From the NCBI GenBank assembly GCA_945881885.1, contig CAMCVI010000009.1, positions 1 through 64,000 on the forward strand: 64,000 nt of DNA. The letters run 5' to 3'. Both the position numbers and the translations under genes were made by a program. The notes below the pieces were generated by a model that saw only the letters and a program-made list of their open reading frames with translations, was not told where the DNA came from and ran no database searches. This document shows positions 50,145 through 58,768 of the stretch, piece by piece; position 1 is the first letter of the stretch, and each line of letters begins with the position of its first letter. The stretch is from Chryseobacterium gleum. Lineage in GTDB: Bacteria > Bacteroidota > Bacteroidia > Flavobacteriales > Flavobacteriaceae.

Positions 50145-50822
50145 TTGAAAAATATAATAATTACAGGAACTTCTCGCGGCATTGGTTATGAAATGGCTTT
50201 GCAGTTTGCTAATGCGGGTTATCAAGTATTGGCAATTTCACGCAAAACGCCACAAATTTTAATTGAGCACGAAAACATTACGTGTTTAGCAATCGATATT
50301 TCAGATGAAAATCAGTTGCAACAAGTTAGTGATTTTGTGTCAAAAACTTGGCAAAAAGTGGATATTCTAATTCATAACGCAGGAAGTTTGTTACATAAAA
50401 ATTTTACAGAAATTACTACCCAAGAATTTCAAAATATTTATAAAGTAAATGTTTTCGCAGTTGCAGAGCTAACCAAAATTTGCATCCCATTTATGGAAAA
50501 AGGAAGCCACGTTGTAACTATAAGTTCCATGGGTGGCATTCAAGGAAGTGTCAAATTCGCTGGACTTTCAGCTTACAGCTCAAGTAAAGGAGCCGTAATA
50601 ACGCTATCAGAATTATTAGCTGAGGAATATAAAGAAAGTGAAATTGCGTTCAATGTTTTGGCATTAGGTGCCGTGAATACAGAAATGTTACAAGAGGCTT
50701 TTCCAGGATATGAAGCGCCACTTTCAGCTAAAGAAATGGCAGATTATATATTTAATTTCGCCTTAACTGGAAATAAATATTATAATGGGAAAGTTTTGCA
50801 GGTAAGTGCTTCAACACCTTAA
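50145..50822 (+). CDS. SDR family oxidoreductase (TTG start)
   Basis: IITGTSRGIGYEMAL, ILIHNAGSL, YSSSKGAV. Confidence 0.9.
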   Translation: MKNIIITGTSRGIGYEMALQFANAGYQVLAISRKTPQILIEHENITCLAIDISDENQLQQVSDFVSKTWQKVDILIHNAGSLLHKNFTEITTQEFQNIYKVNVFAVAELTKICIPFMEKGSHVVTISSMGGIQGSVKFAGLSAYSSSKGAVITLSELLAEEYKESEIAFNVLALGAVNTEMLQEAFPGYEAPLSAKEMADYIFNFALTGNKYYNGKVLQVSASTP

Positions 50823-50833
50823 ATAGTTATAAT

Positions 50834-51433
50834 TTGGACATTCTTTCTAAATATTTACCTGAGCACGCCGTGGAACCAGTTTTTGAATTGATTAAGCAAA
50901 ATCATGTGCACTTGAAAATTGTAAACGAACGAAATACCCGCCATGGCGATTATCGAAGACATCCTGATGGTTTTCATCAAATTACTGTCAATGCCAATTT
51001 GAATAAGTACCGATTTTTAATGACTTTAATTCATGAAATCGCTCATTTGGTTGCTTTTGAAAAATATGGTAGAAACATTTTACCTCATGGAACAGAATGG
51101 AAAATTACTTTTCAGCATTTAATGATTCCTTTTATTCGTCCAGAAATATTTCCGCATCAAATTTTGCCTTTGATGGCAAGACATTTTAGAAATCCAAAAG
51201 CAAGTTCTGACACAGATGCTACCTTGTCTTTGGCTTTAAAACAATTTGATGAAAGAAATACAGAACACAATTATATTTTTGAAATTCCAAATGGAAGTAC
51301 ATTTAGAATTAAAAACGGAAAAGTTTTTAAAAAAATAGCTTTGCGTGTTAAACGATATGAATGTTTAGAATTGAGTTCAGGAAGATTGTTCTTATTTCAA
51401 CCAAATGCAGAAGTTGAAGTGATTTCAAATTAA
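50834..51433 (+). CDS. SprT-like zinc metalloprotease domain protein (TTG start)
   Basis: TLIHEIAHLVAFEKYGRNILPHGTEWK. Confidence 0.88.
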   Translation: MDILSKYLPEHAVEPVFELIKQNHVHLKIVNERNTRHGDYRRHPDGFHQITVNANLNKYRFLMTLIHEIAHLVAFEKYGRNILPHGTEWKITFQHLMIPFIRPEIFPHQILPLMARHFRNPKASSDTDATLSLALKQFDERNTEHNYIFEIPNGSTFRIKNGKVFKKIALRVKRYECLELSSGRLFLFQPNAEVEVISN

Positions 51434-51470
51434 TGGAATATAATAAAAGGCGAAAAATGATTTTATAAAA

Positions 51471-51501
51471 AAAAAGCTTCAGATTTTCTGAAGCTTTTTT
51501 G
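51471..51501. terminator. Bidirectional terminator
   Basis: AAAAAAGCTTCAGA ttt TCTGAAGCTTTTTT. Confidence 0.8.
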
Positions 51502-51516
51502 TATGTATTAAAAAGA

Positions 51517-51855
51517 TTACGCTTTTTTCGGTGTAGCTTTTTTAGGAGTAGTTTCTTTTGTTGCTGTTGTTTTTTTAACAGGAGCTTTTTTAACTGGAGC
51601 TTTTTTTGGTGCCACTTTTTTTGTGGTTTTCTCTGCTGTTTTTTCAACTTTATCTTTTGCAACTACTTTTTTGACTGGTGCTTTTTTTACAGGAGCTTTT
51701 TTTACGGGAGCTTTTTTAACTTTTGGATTTTCTTCAATTATTTCAGGAGCTTTTTCCAATACAGGTTCAGCAATTTCTGATTTTTTTACACCAGTATTTT
51801 CTTCTGTTTGTTTAGCTTTTCCAAATAATGAGCTAAAAAAATTTAATAATCCCAT
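51517..51855 (-). CDS. Lys/Ala/Pro-rich low-complexity protein (histone H1/AlgP-like tail)
   Basis: MGLLNFFSSLFGKAKQTEEN N-terminus then (VKKAP)n repeats; sits between terminator and a start at 51855. Confidence 0.75.
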   Translation of the reverse strand: MGLLNFFSSLFGKAKQTEENTGVKKSEIAEPVLEKAPEIIEENPKVKKAPVKKAPVKKAPVKKVVAKDKVEKTAEKTTKKVAPKKAPVKKAPVKKTTATKETTPKKATPKKA

Positions 51856-52025
51856 AATAATTTAGTTTTAAGTTTCGCCAAAGATAAGTAATTGGTAATC
51901 AATACACAAAATAAAATTTTAACAAATTTAAAAATGTTATAATTATGGTGAAAACTTTTGTGGAAAACCAGTAATCTAACTTTTTCATTTCCAATCAATT
52001 TTCTATATTTGTAAAAAACAGTTAT

Positions 52026-52940
52026 ATGTTATCATTAAGCCTAAAAAATGAAACCTCAAGATTAAAAGCCGTGGTACTTGGCACAGCGATTAGCAATGGT
52101 CCCACACCAACAATTGAAGAAGCTTATGACCCAAAATCATTAGAACACATTAAGGCTGGATCCTATCCAATAGAAGCAGATATGGTTGCTGAAATGGAAG
52201 CTTTTGATGCCGTTTTTAAAAAATATGAGGTGCAAGTATATCGACCTGAAATTATTGAAAATTACAATCAAATTTTTTCGAGAGATATCGGTTTTGTAAT
52301 TGAAGACCTTTTTATTAAAGCAAATATTTTACCAGATAGAGAACGAGAATTAGATGCCATTCAATATATAATTGATAAAATTGATCCCAATAAAGTTGTC
52401 CGTCCACCCGAAGACGTTCATATAGAAGGAGGCGACGTGATGCTTTGGAACGATTATATTTTTATAGGAACGTATAAAGGTTCAGATTACAAAGATTATA
52501 TTACAGCTAGAACCAACATGAAAGGAGTGAATTACATACAAAATTTGTTTCCAAATAAAATAGTAAAAGCATTCGATCTAGTTAAATCTAAAATAGAAGC
52601 AAGAGATAATGCCTTACATTTAGACTGCTGCTTTCAGCCTATTGGCATAAACAAAGGCATCATTTATAAGAGTGGTTTTCGCGAAGAAGCGGATTATGTA
52701 TTTTTAGTAAATTTGTTCGGTAAAGAAAATCTGTTTCATATTGACAGAGAAGAAATGTACCACATGAATTCAAATATTTTTTCAATAGCGCCAGATGTTA
52801 TTGTGTCTGAGAAAAACTTTACAAGATTAAATAATTGGTTACGCCAAAACGGTTTTAGAGTTGAAGAAATTCCTTATGCAGAAATTTCCAAACAAGAAGG
52901 TCTTTTGCGTTGTTCCACTTTACCATTAATTAGAGACTAA
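52026..52940 (+). CDS. Arginine deiminase/amidinotransferase superfamily protein
   Basis: DVHIEGGDVMLW, NALHLDCCFQPIG, terminal LLRCSTLPLIRD (putative nucleophile Cys). Confidence 0.85.
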   Translation: MLSLSLKNETSRLKAVVLGTAISNGPTPTIEEAYDPKSLEHIKAGSYPIEADMVAEMEAFDAVFKKYEVQVYRPEIIENYNQIFSRDIGFVIEDLFIKANILPDRERELDAIQYIIDKIDPNKVVRPPEDVHIEGGDVMLWNDYIFIGTYKGSDYKDYITARTNMKGVNYIQNLFPNKIVKAFDLVKSKIEARDNALHLDCCFQPIGINKGIIYKSGFREEADYVFLVNLFGKENLFHIDREEMYHMNSNIFSIAPDVIVSEKNFTRLNNWLRQNGFRVEEIPYAEISKQEGLLRCSTLPLIRD

Positions 52941-52960
52941 AAACTCACAACAATCAAATC

Positions 52961-53899
52961 ATGAAACAAACTACCAATACCATATTAATGATTCGTCCCG
53001 TGGCGTTTCGTATGAACGAACAAACTGCTGTAAATAATTATTATCAAAAAATACTTGATGATTTAACTCCAGAATCAGTCAATTTCAAAGCAGTGCAAGA
53101 ATTTGATGCATTTGTTGAAAAATTAAAAAGTGTAGGTGTACAAGTAATTGTAATTCAAGACAAAAAAGAACCTGACACACCAGATAGTATTTTTCCAAAC
53201 AATTGGATTTCTTTTCATGAAACAGGTGATGTAACTTTATATCCAATGTTCGCTGAGAACAGAAGATTAGAGCGAAGAGAAGATATTTTAGATGTTCTAG
53301 AAGATAAAGGGTTTGAGATAACTGAAATTATGGATTATACTTCTGCAGAAGAAGATAATGTATATTTAGAAGGAACTGGAAGTTTAATTTTAGATAGAGA
53401 ATTTAATAAAGCTTATTGTGCACTATCGCCAAGAGCAGATGAAGAATTATTTATTGAATTTTGCGAAGATTTTGATATGTCACCTATTATTTTTGAAGCA
53501 TTCCAAACCGTAAATGGAGAAAGAAAAGCAATTTATCATACCAACGTTATGATGTGTATTGCAGAAACATTTGCCGTAATTTGTGCCGATTGTATTGATG
53601 ATAAAAAAGAACGCAAAATGGTTTTAGAAAATTTAAAATCAGATGGCAAAGAAATTATTTTAATCACAGAAGACCAAGTCAATAATTTTGCTGGAAACAT
53701 GCTTCAAGTTCGAGGAGCTGGTGATAAACGTTATATAGTAATGAGCAATTCAGCTTATCAAAGTTTAACAAAGATCCAAATTGATAAAATTGAAAAACAT
53801 TGTGAAATTTTACACGCAAGTTTGGATATTATTGAAGCTTGCGGCGGAGGAAGTGCCCGTTGTATGATGGCTGAGGTTTTTTTACCGAAAATGGAATAA
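52961..53899 (+). CDS. ctlX: Arginine deiminase-related, CtlX-type citrulline utilization hydrolase
   Basis: MIRPVAFRMNEQTAVNNYYQ, DSIFPNNWISFH, CGGGSARCMMAEVFLPK. Confidence 0.88.
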   Translation: MKQTTNTILMIRPVAFRMNEQTAVNNYYQKILDDLTPESVNFKAVQEFDAFVEKLKSVGVQVIVIQDKKEPDTPDSIFPNNWISFHETGDVTLYPMFAENRRLERREDILDVLEDKGFEITEIMDYTSAEEDNVYLEGTGSLILDREFNKAYCALSPRADEELFIEFCEDFDMSPIIFEAFQTVNGERKAIYHTNVMMCIAETFAVICADCIDDKKERKMVLENLKSDGKEIILITEDQVNNFAGNMLQVRGAGDKRYIVMSNSAYQSLTKIQIDKIEKHCEILHASLDIIEACGGGSARCMMAEVFLPKME

Positions 53900-53919
53900 A
53901 TATAAATGGTTAAATGCTT

Positions 53920-53976
53920 AAATTCCAAATTTCAACAATACTCAGTTGGAATTTGGAATTTTTATTTTTGGAATTT
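53920..53976. repeat. Heptad tract AAATTCC/AAATTTC then inverted GGAATTT x3
   Basis: AAATTCC 53920, AAATTTC 53927, GGAATTT 53948, 53955, 53970. Confidence 0.85.
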
Positions 53977-53982
53977 ATAAAT

Positions 53983-54624
53983 TTAAATTCCTCTAATAAT
54001 ACTTAAAACCGCACTAATAATATATTGAATTCCGATTGCAATGGTTAAAAATCCAATGATTCTTGATATCGCTACAATTCCTGATGAACCTAATATTTTT
54101 GCAAGATAATGCGCACTCCTTAATACCAAATAAATTAAAATGGCTACTGCTAAAATAGCAAAACTTGAAAATAGTATTTCCGATGTGGTTATTGAAGCGT
54201 TGGATTCTGTTAATTCTTGATAATAAGCAATCAACAACGAAATAGATCCAGGACCTGCAAGCATAGGCATTGCTAAAGGAGTAAGTGCGATATTTTGACG
54301 CATTTCCACTTCTTTTTGTACTTTTTTATTAATTCCTTTGTTCTTACTAAAATTTCCATTTAATAATGAAAATCCTGAACTGGCAATAATAATTCCACCA
54401 GCAATTCTTAATGCAGTAATGGTAATCCCAAAAAAAGACAATACATATTGACCGACAAAAAATGAAATGAGTAAAATTACAAATACATTAATTGAAGTGA
54501 TTAAAGAGGTTCTTGATCGTTCAGATGCAGAATATCCTTGTGTCAATCCTACAAAAATAGGCACGGTTCCAATCGGATTTAAAACAGAAAACAAGGCGGC
54601 GAATAAATAAATAAAAATGTCCAT
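53983..54624 (-). CDS. marC: MarC family membrane protein
   Basis: AALFSVLNPIGTVPIFVGLTQGYS, ITALRIAGGIIIASSGFSLLNG, LTPLAMPMLAGPGSI. Confidence 0.93.
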   Translation of the reverse strand: MDIFIYLFAALFSVLNPIGTVPIFVGLTQGYSASERSRTSLITSINVFVILLISFFVGQYVLSFFGITITALRIAGGIIIASSGFSLLNGNFSKNKGINKKVQKEVEMRQNIALTPLAMPMLAGPGSISLLIAYYQELTESNASITTSEILFSSFAILAVAILIYLVLRSAHYLAKILGSSGIVAISRIIGFLTIAIGIQYIISAVLSIIRGI

Positions 54625-54732
54625 AGTTTTTTTGCAAATATATCTTGTTAATCAAAGATAGCATTTACAAAACAATTAATTAAATGTAAATTAAAAAATA
54701 TTTTGTAAATTAGTACAACTAAAATTTGAAAA

Positions 54733-55089
54733 ATGAAAACGTTAGTGATAGGAGCCACCACAAATAAAGAGCGATATGCTTATAAAGCCATTCAAAGTTT
54801 AATTAATAAAACACATCAAGTAGTGGCCATCGGTGCTAAAGAAGGCATGGCATTAGACGTGAAAATTGAAACTACTAAATTTCCATTTACTGGAATTGAT
54901 ACCGTTACGTTATATTTAAATCCTAAAAATCAAGAAGAATATTACGACTACATTATTTCTTTAAAACCAAAACGAGTAATATTTAATCCAGGAACTGAAA
55001 ATCCAACATTTTACGAAATATTAAAACAAAATAATATTCAATCTGAAGTTGCTTGCACTTTGGTTTTGTTAGCTACAAATCAGTATTAA
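54733..55089 (+). CDS. CoA-binding domain protein
   Basis: TLVIGATTNKERYAYKAIQSLINKTHQVVAIG; NPGTENPTF. Confidence 0.85.
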   Translation: MKTLVIGATTNKERYAYKAIQSLINKTHQVVAIGAKEGMALDVKIETTKFPFTGIDTVTLYLNPKNQEEYYDYIISLKPKRVIFNPGTENPTFYEILKQNNIQSEVACTLVLLATNQY

Positions 55090-56578
55090 TTATGCCTTTT
55101 TTACTTATTAAGTACAATCCAATAAAAGTAATCAAACCATTTACTATAATTAATTCTTCAGCAAAAGCATACGGAATTAACTTTGGAGCCTCCGCATCAA
55201 TTCCAGAATTTGTACTAATTAAAAAGGTTATCGCCGGCGACAATAAGCAAATAAATGGCACCAATTTATCTTTTACAGAACGGTTTTTGACTAAAATTCC
55301 AAAAGCAAACAAACCTAAAAGTGGTCCGTATGTGTAAGACGCAACTTTAAATATTAACTTTACTACCGATTGATTGGTTAACGAATTAAATATTAAAATC
55401 ACCAAAAATATAGCCAACGAAAATCCAATATGAACTAAATGCCTTGTTTTTACTGTATTTTTAGTTTCTTCTTTTTTCTCCATTCCTAAAAAATCAATAC
55501 AAAATGAAGTCGTTAACGCAGTTAATGCGGAATCTGTCGTAGCAAAAGTAGCAGCGGTTAAACCTAATAAAAATACAACAGCTGGCACTAAAGCAAAATG
55601 ATTGAAAGCAATTTCAGGAAATAATAAATCGGTTCTTGCAGCACCATTTAATGTAGGAACAGGAATGTTGTTTTTTGCTGCAAATAAATATAATAAAGCA
55701 CCTACACTTAAGAAAAACAAATTAATTATTACAAATATTACAGTAAACGTAAACATGTTTTTTTGTGCTTCTTTAATATTCTTACAGCTCAGATTTTTCT
55801 GCATTAAGTCCTGGTCTAAACCAACCATAGCAATAGTTACAAAAATTCCACCTAAAATTTGTTTTACAAAATGTTGACCTGAACCTATAAAATCTTCAAA
55901 AAAGAAAATTTTAGAATATTCAGAATTATTAATTGTAGAAATCGCTTCACTAAAACCTAAATCCAAACTATCACAAACAAAGTAAAGGGTAAAGAAAACA
56001 GAACTTACTAAAAATACTGTTTGAAGTGTATCTGTAATAATAATTGTTTTCAATCCGCCTTTATAGGTGTAGGCAAAAATTAGTCCTAAACTAATTAAAA
56101 CTGTTGCCCAAAATGGTATCCCATAAGCGTTAAAAACAAAATTTTGTAATACTAAAACAACTAAATATAATCTAAAAGCCGAACCGATTGTCCTACTTAG
56201 TAAAAATATAAAAGAAGCGGTTTTATAACTAAAATATCCTAATCGTTGTTCAATATACGTGTAAATTGAGGTTAAATTTAGTTTATAATATAATGGCAAT
56301 AATACGGTGGCTACTATAATAAATCCAATAGCGTTGCCTAAAATAAATTGAAAATAGGCAAACTGATTAGACGATACAGCACCAGGTACTGAAATAAAAG
56401 TAACACCAGAAAGTGCTGTTCCAATCATACCAAAAGCTACTAAATACCAAGGCGATTTGCTATTTGCCTTAAAAAAAGTATCGTTGCTACTGCCTGATTT
56501 TTTGTTCATGAAATAGGAAATTCCAAATAAAACAATGAAATAAGAAACAAAAAAGAGTAGAATTGTAATTGGTTGCAT
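55073..56578 (-). CDS. Sodium:solute symporter family protein
   Basis: Multi-TM; GMIGTALSGVTFISVPG, GLTAATFATTDSALTALTTSFCID; 17-bp convergent overlap with the CoA-binding gene. Confidence 0.93.
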   Translation of the reverse strand: MQPITILLFFVSYFIVLFGISYFMNKKSGSSNDTFFKANSKSPWYLVAFGMIGTALSGVTFISVPGAVSSNQFAYFQFILGNAIGFIIVATVLLPLYYKLNLTSIYTYIEQRLGYFSYKTASFIFLLSRTIGSAFRLYLVVLVLQNFVFNAYGIPFWATVLISLGLIFAYTYKGGLKTIIITDTLQTVFLVSSVFFTLYFVCDSLDLGFSEAISTINNSEYSKIFFFEDFIGSGQHFVKQILGGIFVTIAMVGLDQDLMQKNLSCKNIKEAQKNMFTFTVIFVIINLFFLSVGALLYLFAAKNNIPVPTLNGAARTDLLFPEIAFNHFALVPAVVFLLGLTAATFATTDSALTALTTSFCIDFLGMEKKEETKNTVKTRHLVHIGFSLAIFLVILIFNSLTNQSVVKLIFKVASYTYGPLLGLFAFGILVKNRSVKDKLVPFICLLSPAITFLISTNSGIDAEAPKLIPYAFAEELIIVNGLITFIGLYLISKKGIINTDL

Positions 56579-56655
56579 GAGTTTTTTTTACAAAAATAAC
56601 AGAATAATGCATATTCGTAGCATATTTATTAAAATTAGCACAAAATAAAATCTTC

Positions 56656-56690
56656 AAAAACCTATTTGCATTTATGTAGATAGGTTTTTT
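56656..56690. promoter_or_regulatory. Hairpin upstream of recR
   Basis: AAAAACCTAT-N14-ATAGGTTTTT then TCTTTTT. Confidence 0.6.
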
Positions 56691-56698
56691 CTTTTTAA

Positions 56699-56706
56699 TA
56701 TATTTG
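56699..56706 (+). promoter_or_regulatory. Putative -7 box of recR
   Basis: TATATTTG ending 4 bp before the ATG at 56711. Confidence 0.5.
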
Positions 56707-56710
56707 CAAA

Positions 56711-57331
56711 ATGGAATTCTCGTCAAAATTATTGGAAAATGCAGTTAATGAAGTCGCAATGTTGCCCGGCATTGGGAAACGAACAGCTATGCGATTGGTG
56801 TTGCATTTGCTAAAACAACCTGCAAATCAAACGCAATTATTGACAGATGCACTAACTAAAATGCGAAATGAAATTATTTATTGTCAAAATTGTCATAATA
56901 TTTCTGATTTTGCAGTTTGTGAAATTTGCAATAATCCGTCAAGAGACCATTCAATAATTTGTGTAGTTGAAGACGTAAGAGATGTTATGGCTATTGAAAA
57001 CACTAGAATGTATAAAGGAATTTATCATGTTTTAGGAGGTAAAATATCTCCTATTGAAGGTATTTCACCAAGCCAATTAAATATTAATTCTTTGGTAGAA
57101 AAAGTAAAAGAAGAGAAAGTTTCAGAAATAATCTTTGCATTAAGTTCCACTATGGAAGGCGATACCACAAATTTTTATATCTTTAAACAGATAAAAGCAT
57201 TTACAATAAAAGTGTCTACAATTGCCAGAGGAATTTCTGTTGGTGACGAATTGGAATATGCAGATGAAGTTACATTAGGAAGAAGTTTATTACAAAGAAT
57301 TCCTTTTGAATCTTCAATGAAATCTATTTAA
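56711..57331 (+). CDS. recR: Recombination mediator RecR
   Basis: [33 protein letters not shown] zinc finger, [14 protein letters not shown] Toprim. Confidence 0.96.
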   Translation: MEFSSKLLENAVNEVAMLPGIGKRTAMRLVLHLLKQPANQTQLLTDALTKMRNEIIYCQNCHNISDFAVCEICNNPSRDHSIICVVEDVRDVMAIENTRMYKGIYHVLGGKISPIEGISPSQLNINSLVEKVKEEKVSEIIFALSSTMEGDTTNFYIFKQIKAFTIKVSTIARGISVGDELEYADEVTLGRSLLQRIPFESSMKSI

Positions 57332-57376
57332 GATTTCACAGATTAAAAAATATTAAAGTTAAAGAAAATTAAAAAG

Positions 57377-58765
57377 ATGATTAAAAATATTTGTTGTATT
57401 GGTGCAGGTTATGTTGGAGGACCAACAATGGCCGTTATTGCTCAAAAATGCCCACATATAAAAGTAACTGTTGTTGATTTAAATCAGGATAGAATAAATG
57501 CTTGGAACGATCAAGATTTGAGTTTATTACCCATTTATGAACCGGGATTAGATAAAGTAGTTGCTGAAGCAAGAGGAAGAAATTTATTTTTTTCAACTGA
57601 AGTCGATCAAGCAATTGACGAAGCAGATTTAATTTTTATTTCTGTAAATACACCTACAAAAACTTATGGCGTAGGAAAAGGTATGGCTGCAGATTTAAAA
57701 TATATCGAATTGTGCGCCAGACAAATTGCACGCGTGGCTAAAACAGATAAAATTGTAGTTGAAAAATCTACACTTCCTGTTCGAACTGCTCAAGCGATTA
57801 AAGATATTTTGGACAATACAGGAAACGGTGTAAATTTTCAAATTTTATCGAATCCAGAATTTTTAGCTGAAGGCACCGCAATAGAAGATTTGTTTGCTCC
57901 TGATAGAGTGCTAATTGGCGGAGACACTACTGTTGAAGGTCAAGATGCCATACGTAAATTAGTTGAGGTGTATGCAAATTGGGTAAACAAAGATCTTATT
58001 TTGACTACAAATGTGTGGTCTTCTGAATTGTCAAAATTAACAGCAAATGCTTTCTTAGCGCAACGCGTTTCTTCTATAAATGCGATGAGTGAATTGTGTG
58101 AAAAAACTGGTGCCGATGTCAATGAAGTTGCAAAAGCCATTGGTTTAGATAGTAGAATTGGTTCAAAATTTCTAAAAGCATCAGTTGGTTTTGGCGGTTC
58201 TTGTTTTCAGAAAGATATTTTAAACTTAGTGTATATCGCTAAATCATACGGATTAAATGAAGTTGCCGATTATTGGGAACAAGTAATCATAATGAATGAC
58301 CACCAAAAGCGTCGTTTTTCAAATAATATTATTAGTACTTTATATAATACAGTTTCAGGTAAAAAAATTGCTTTTTTAGGATGGGCTTTTAAGAAAGATA
58401 CAAACGACACTAGAGAATCAGCTGCCATTTATGTAGCAAATGATTTAATAAGTGAGCGTGCAAACATTGCAGTTTTTGACCCTAAGGTAAAAGAAAAACA
58501 AATACTTTCGGATTTAAATTATCTAGAGTCTCGTTCAGATGAGCAAAATCAAAAGTACATTTCAGTGGAAAATAACGGTTATGATGCATGTAAAAACGCA
58601 CATGCTATAGCTGTTTTAACAGAATGGGACGAGTTTAAAACCTACGATTGGCAAAAAATATATGACAATATGCTAAAACCTGCTTTTGTTTTTGACGGAA
58701 GAAACATATTAAACAAAGCAGCATTAGAAAAAATAGGATTCATTTATCAAGCTATTGGATCATAA
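57377..58765 (+). CDS. UDP-glucose 6-dehydrogenase
   Basis: [46 protein letters not shown]. Confidence 0.94.
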   Translation: MIKNICCIGAGYVGGPTMAVIAQKCPHIKVTVVDLNQDRINAWNDQDLSLLPIYEPGLDKVVAEARGRNLFFSTEVDQAIDEADLIFISVNTPTKTYGVGKGMAADLKYIELCARQIARVAKTDKIVVEKSTLPVRTAQAIKDILDNTGNGVNFQILSNPEFLAEGTAIEDLFAPDRVLIGGDTTVEGQDAIRKLVEVYANWVNKDLILTTNVWSSELSKLTANAFLAQRVSSINAMSELCEKTGADVNEVAKAIGLDSRIGSKFLKASVGFGGSCFQKDILNLVYIAKSYGLNEVADYWEQVIIMNDHQKRRFSNNIISTLYNTVSGKKIAFLGWAFKKDTNDTRESAAIYVANDLISERANIAVFDPKVKEKQILSDLNYLESRSDEQNQKYISVENNGYDACKNAHAIAVLTEWDEFKTYDWQKIYDNMLKPAFVFDGRNILNKAALEKIGFIYQAIGS

Positions 58766-58768
58766 AAA

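Noticed and set aside
51348-51865. Overlapping ORFs 51348..51662 (-), 51499..51780 (+), 51623..51865 (+)
   Set aside because: Low-complexity frame shadows of the VKKAP repeat gene, e.g. FFxGAFFTGAF is its reverse-complement reading; the 51348 ORF also crosses the terminator and sprT-like gene.
57331-57376. ATTTCACAGATTAAAA sequence after recR resembling RC of GTGTAATCTGT near 4434
   Set aside because: Match too short and degenerate to claim a dispersed repeat without a genome search.
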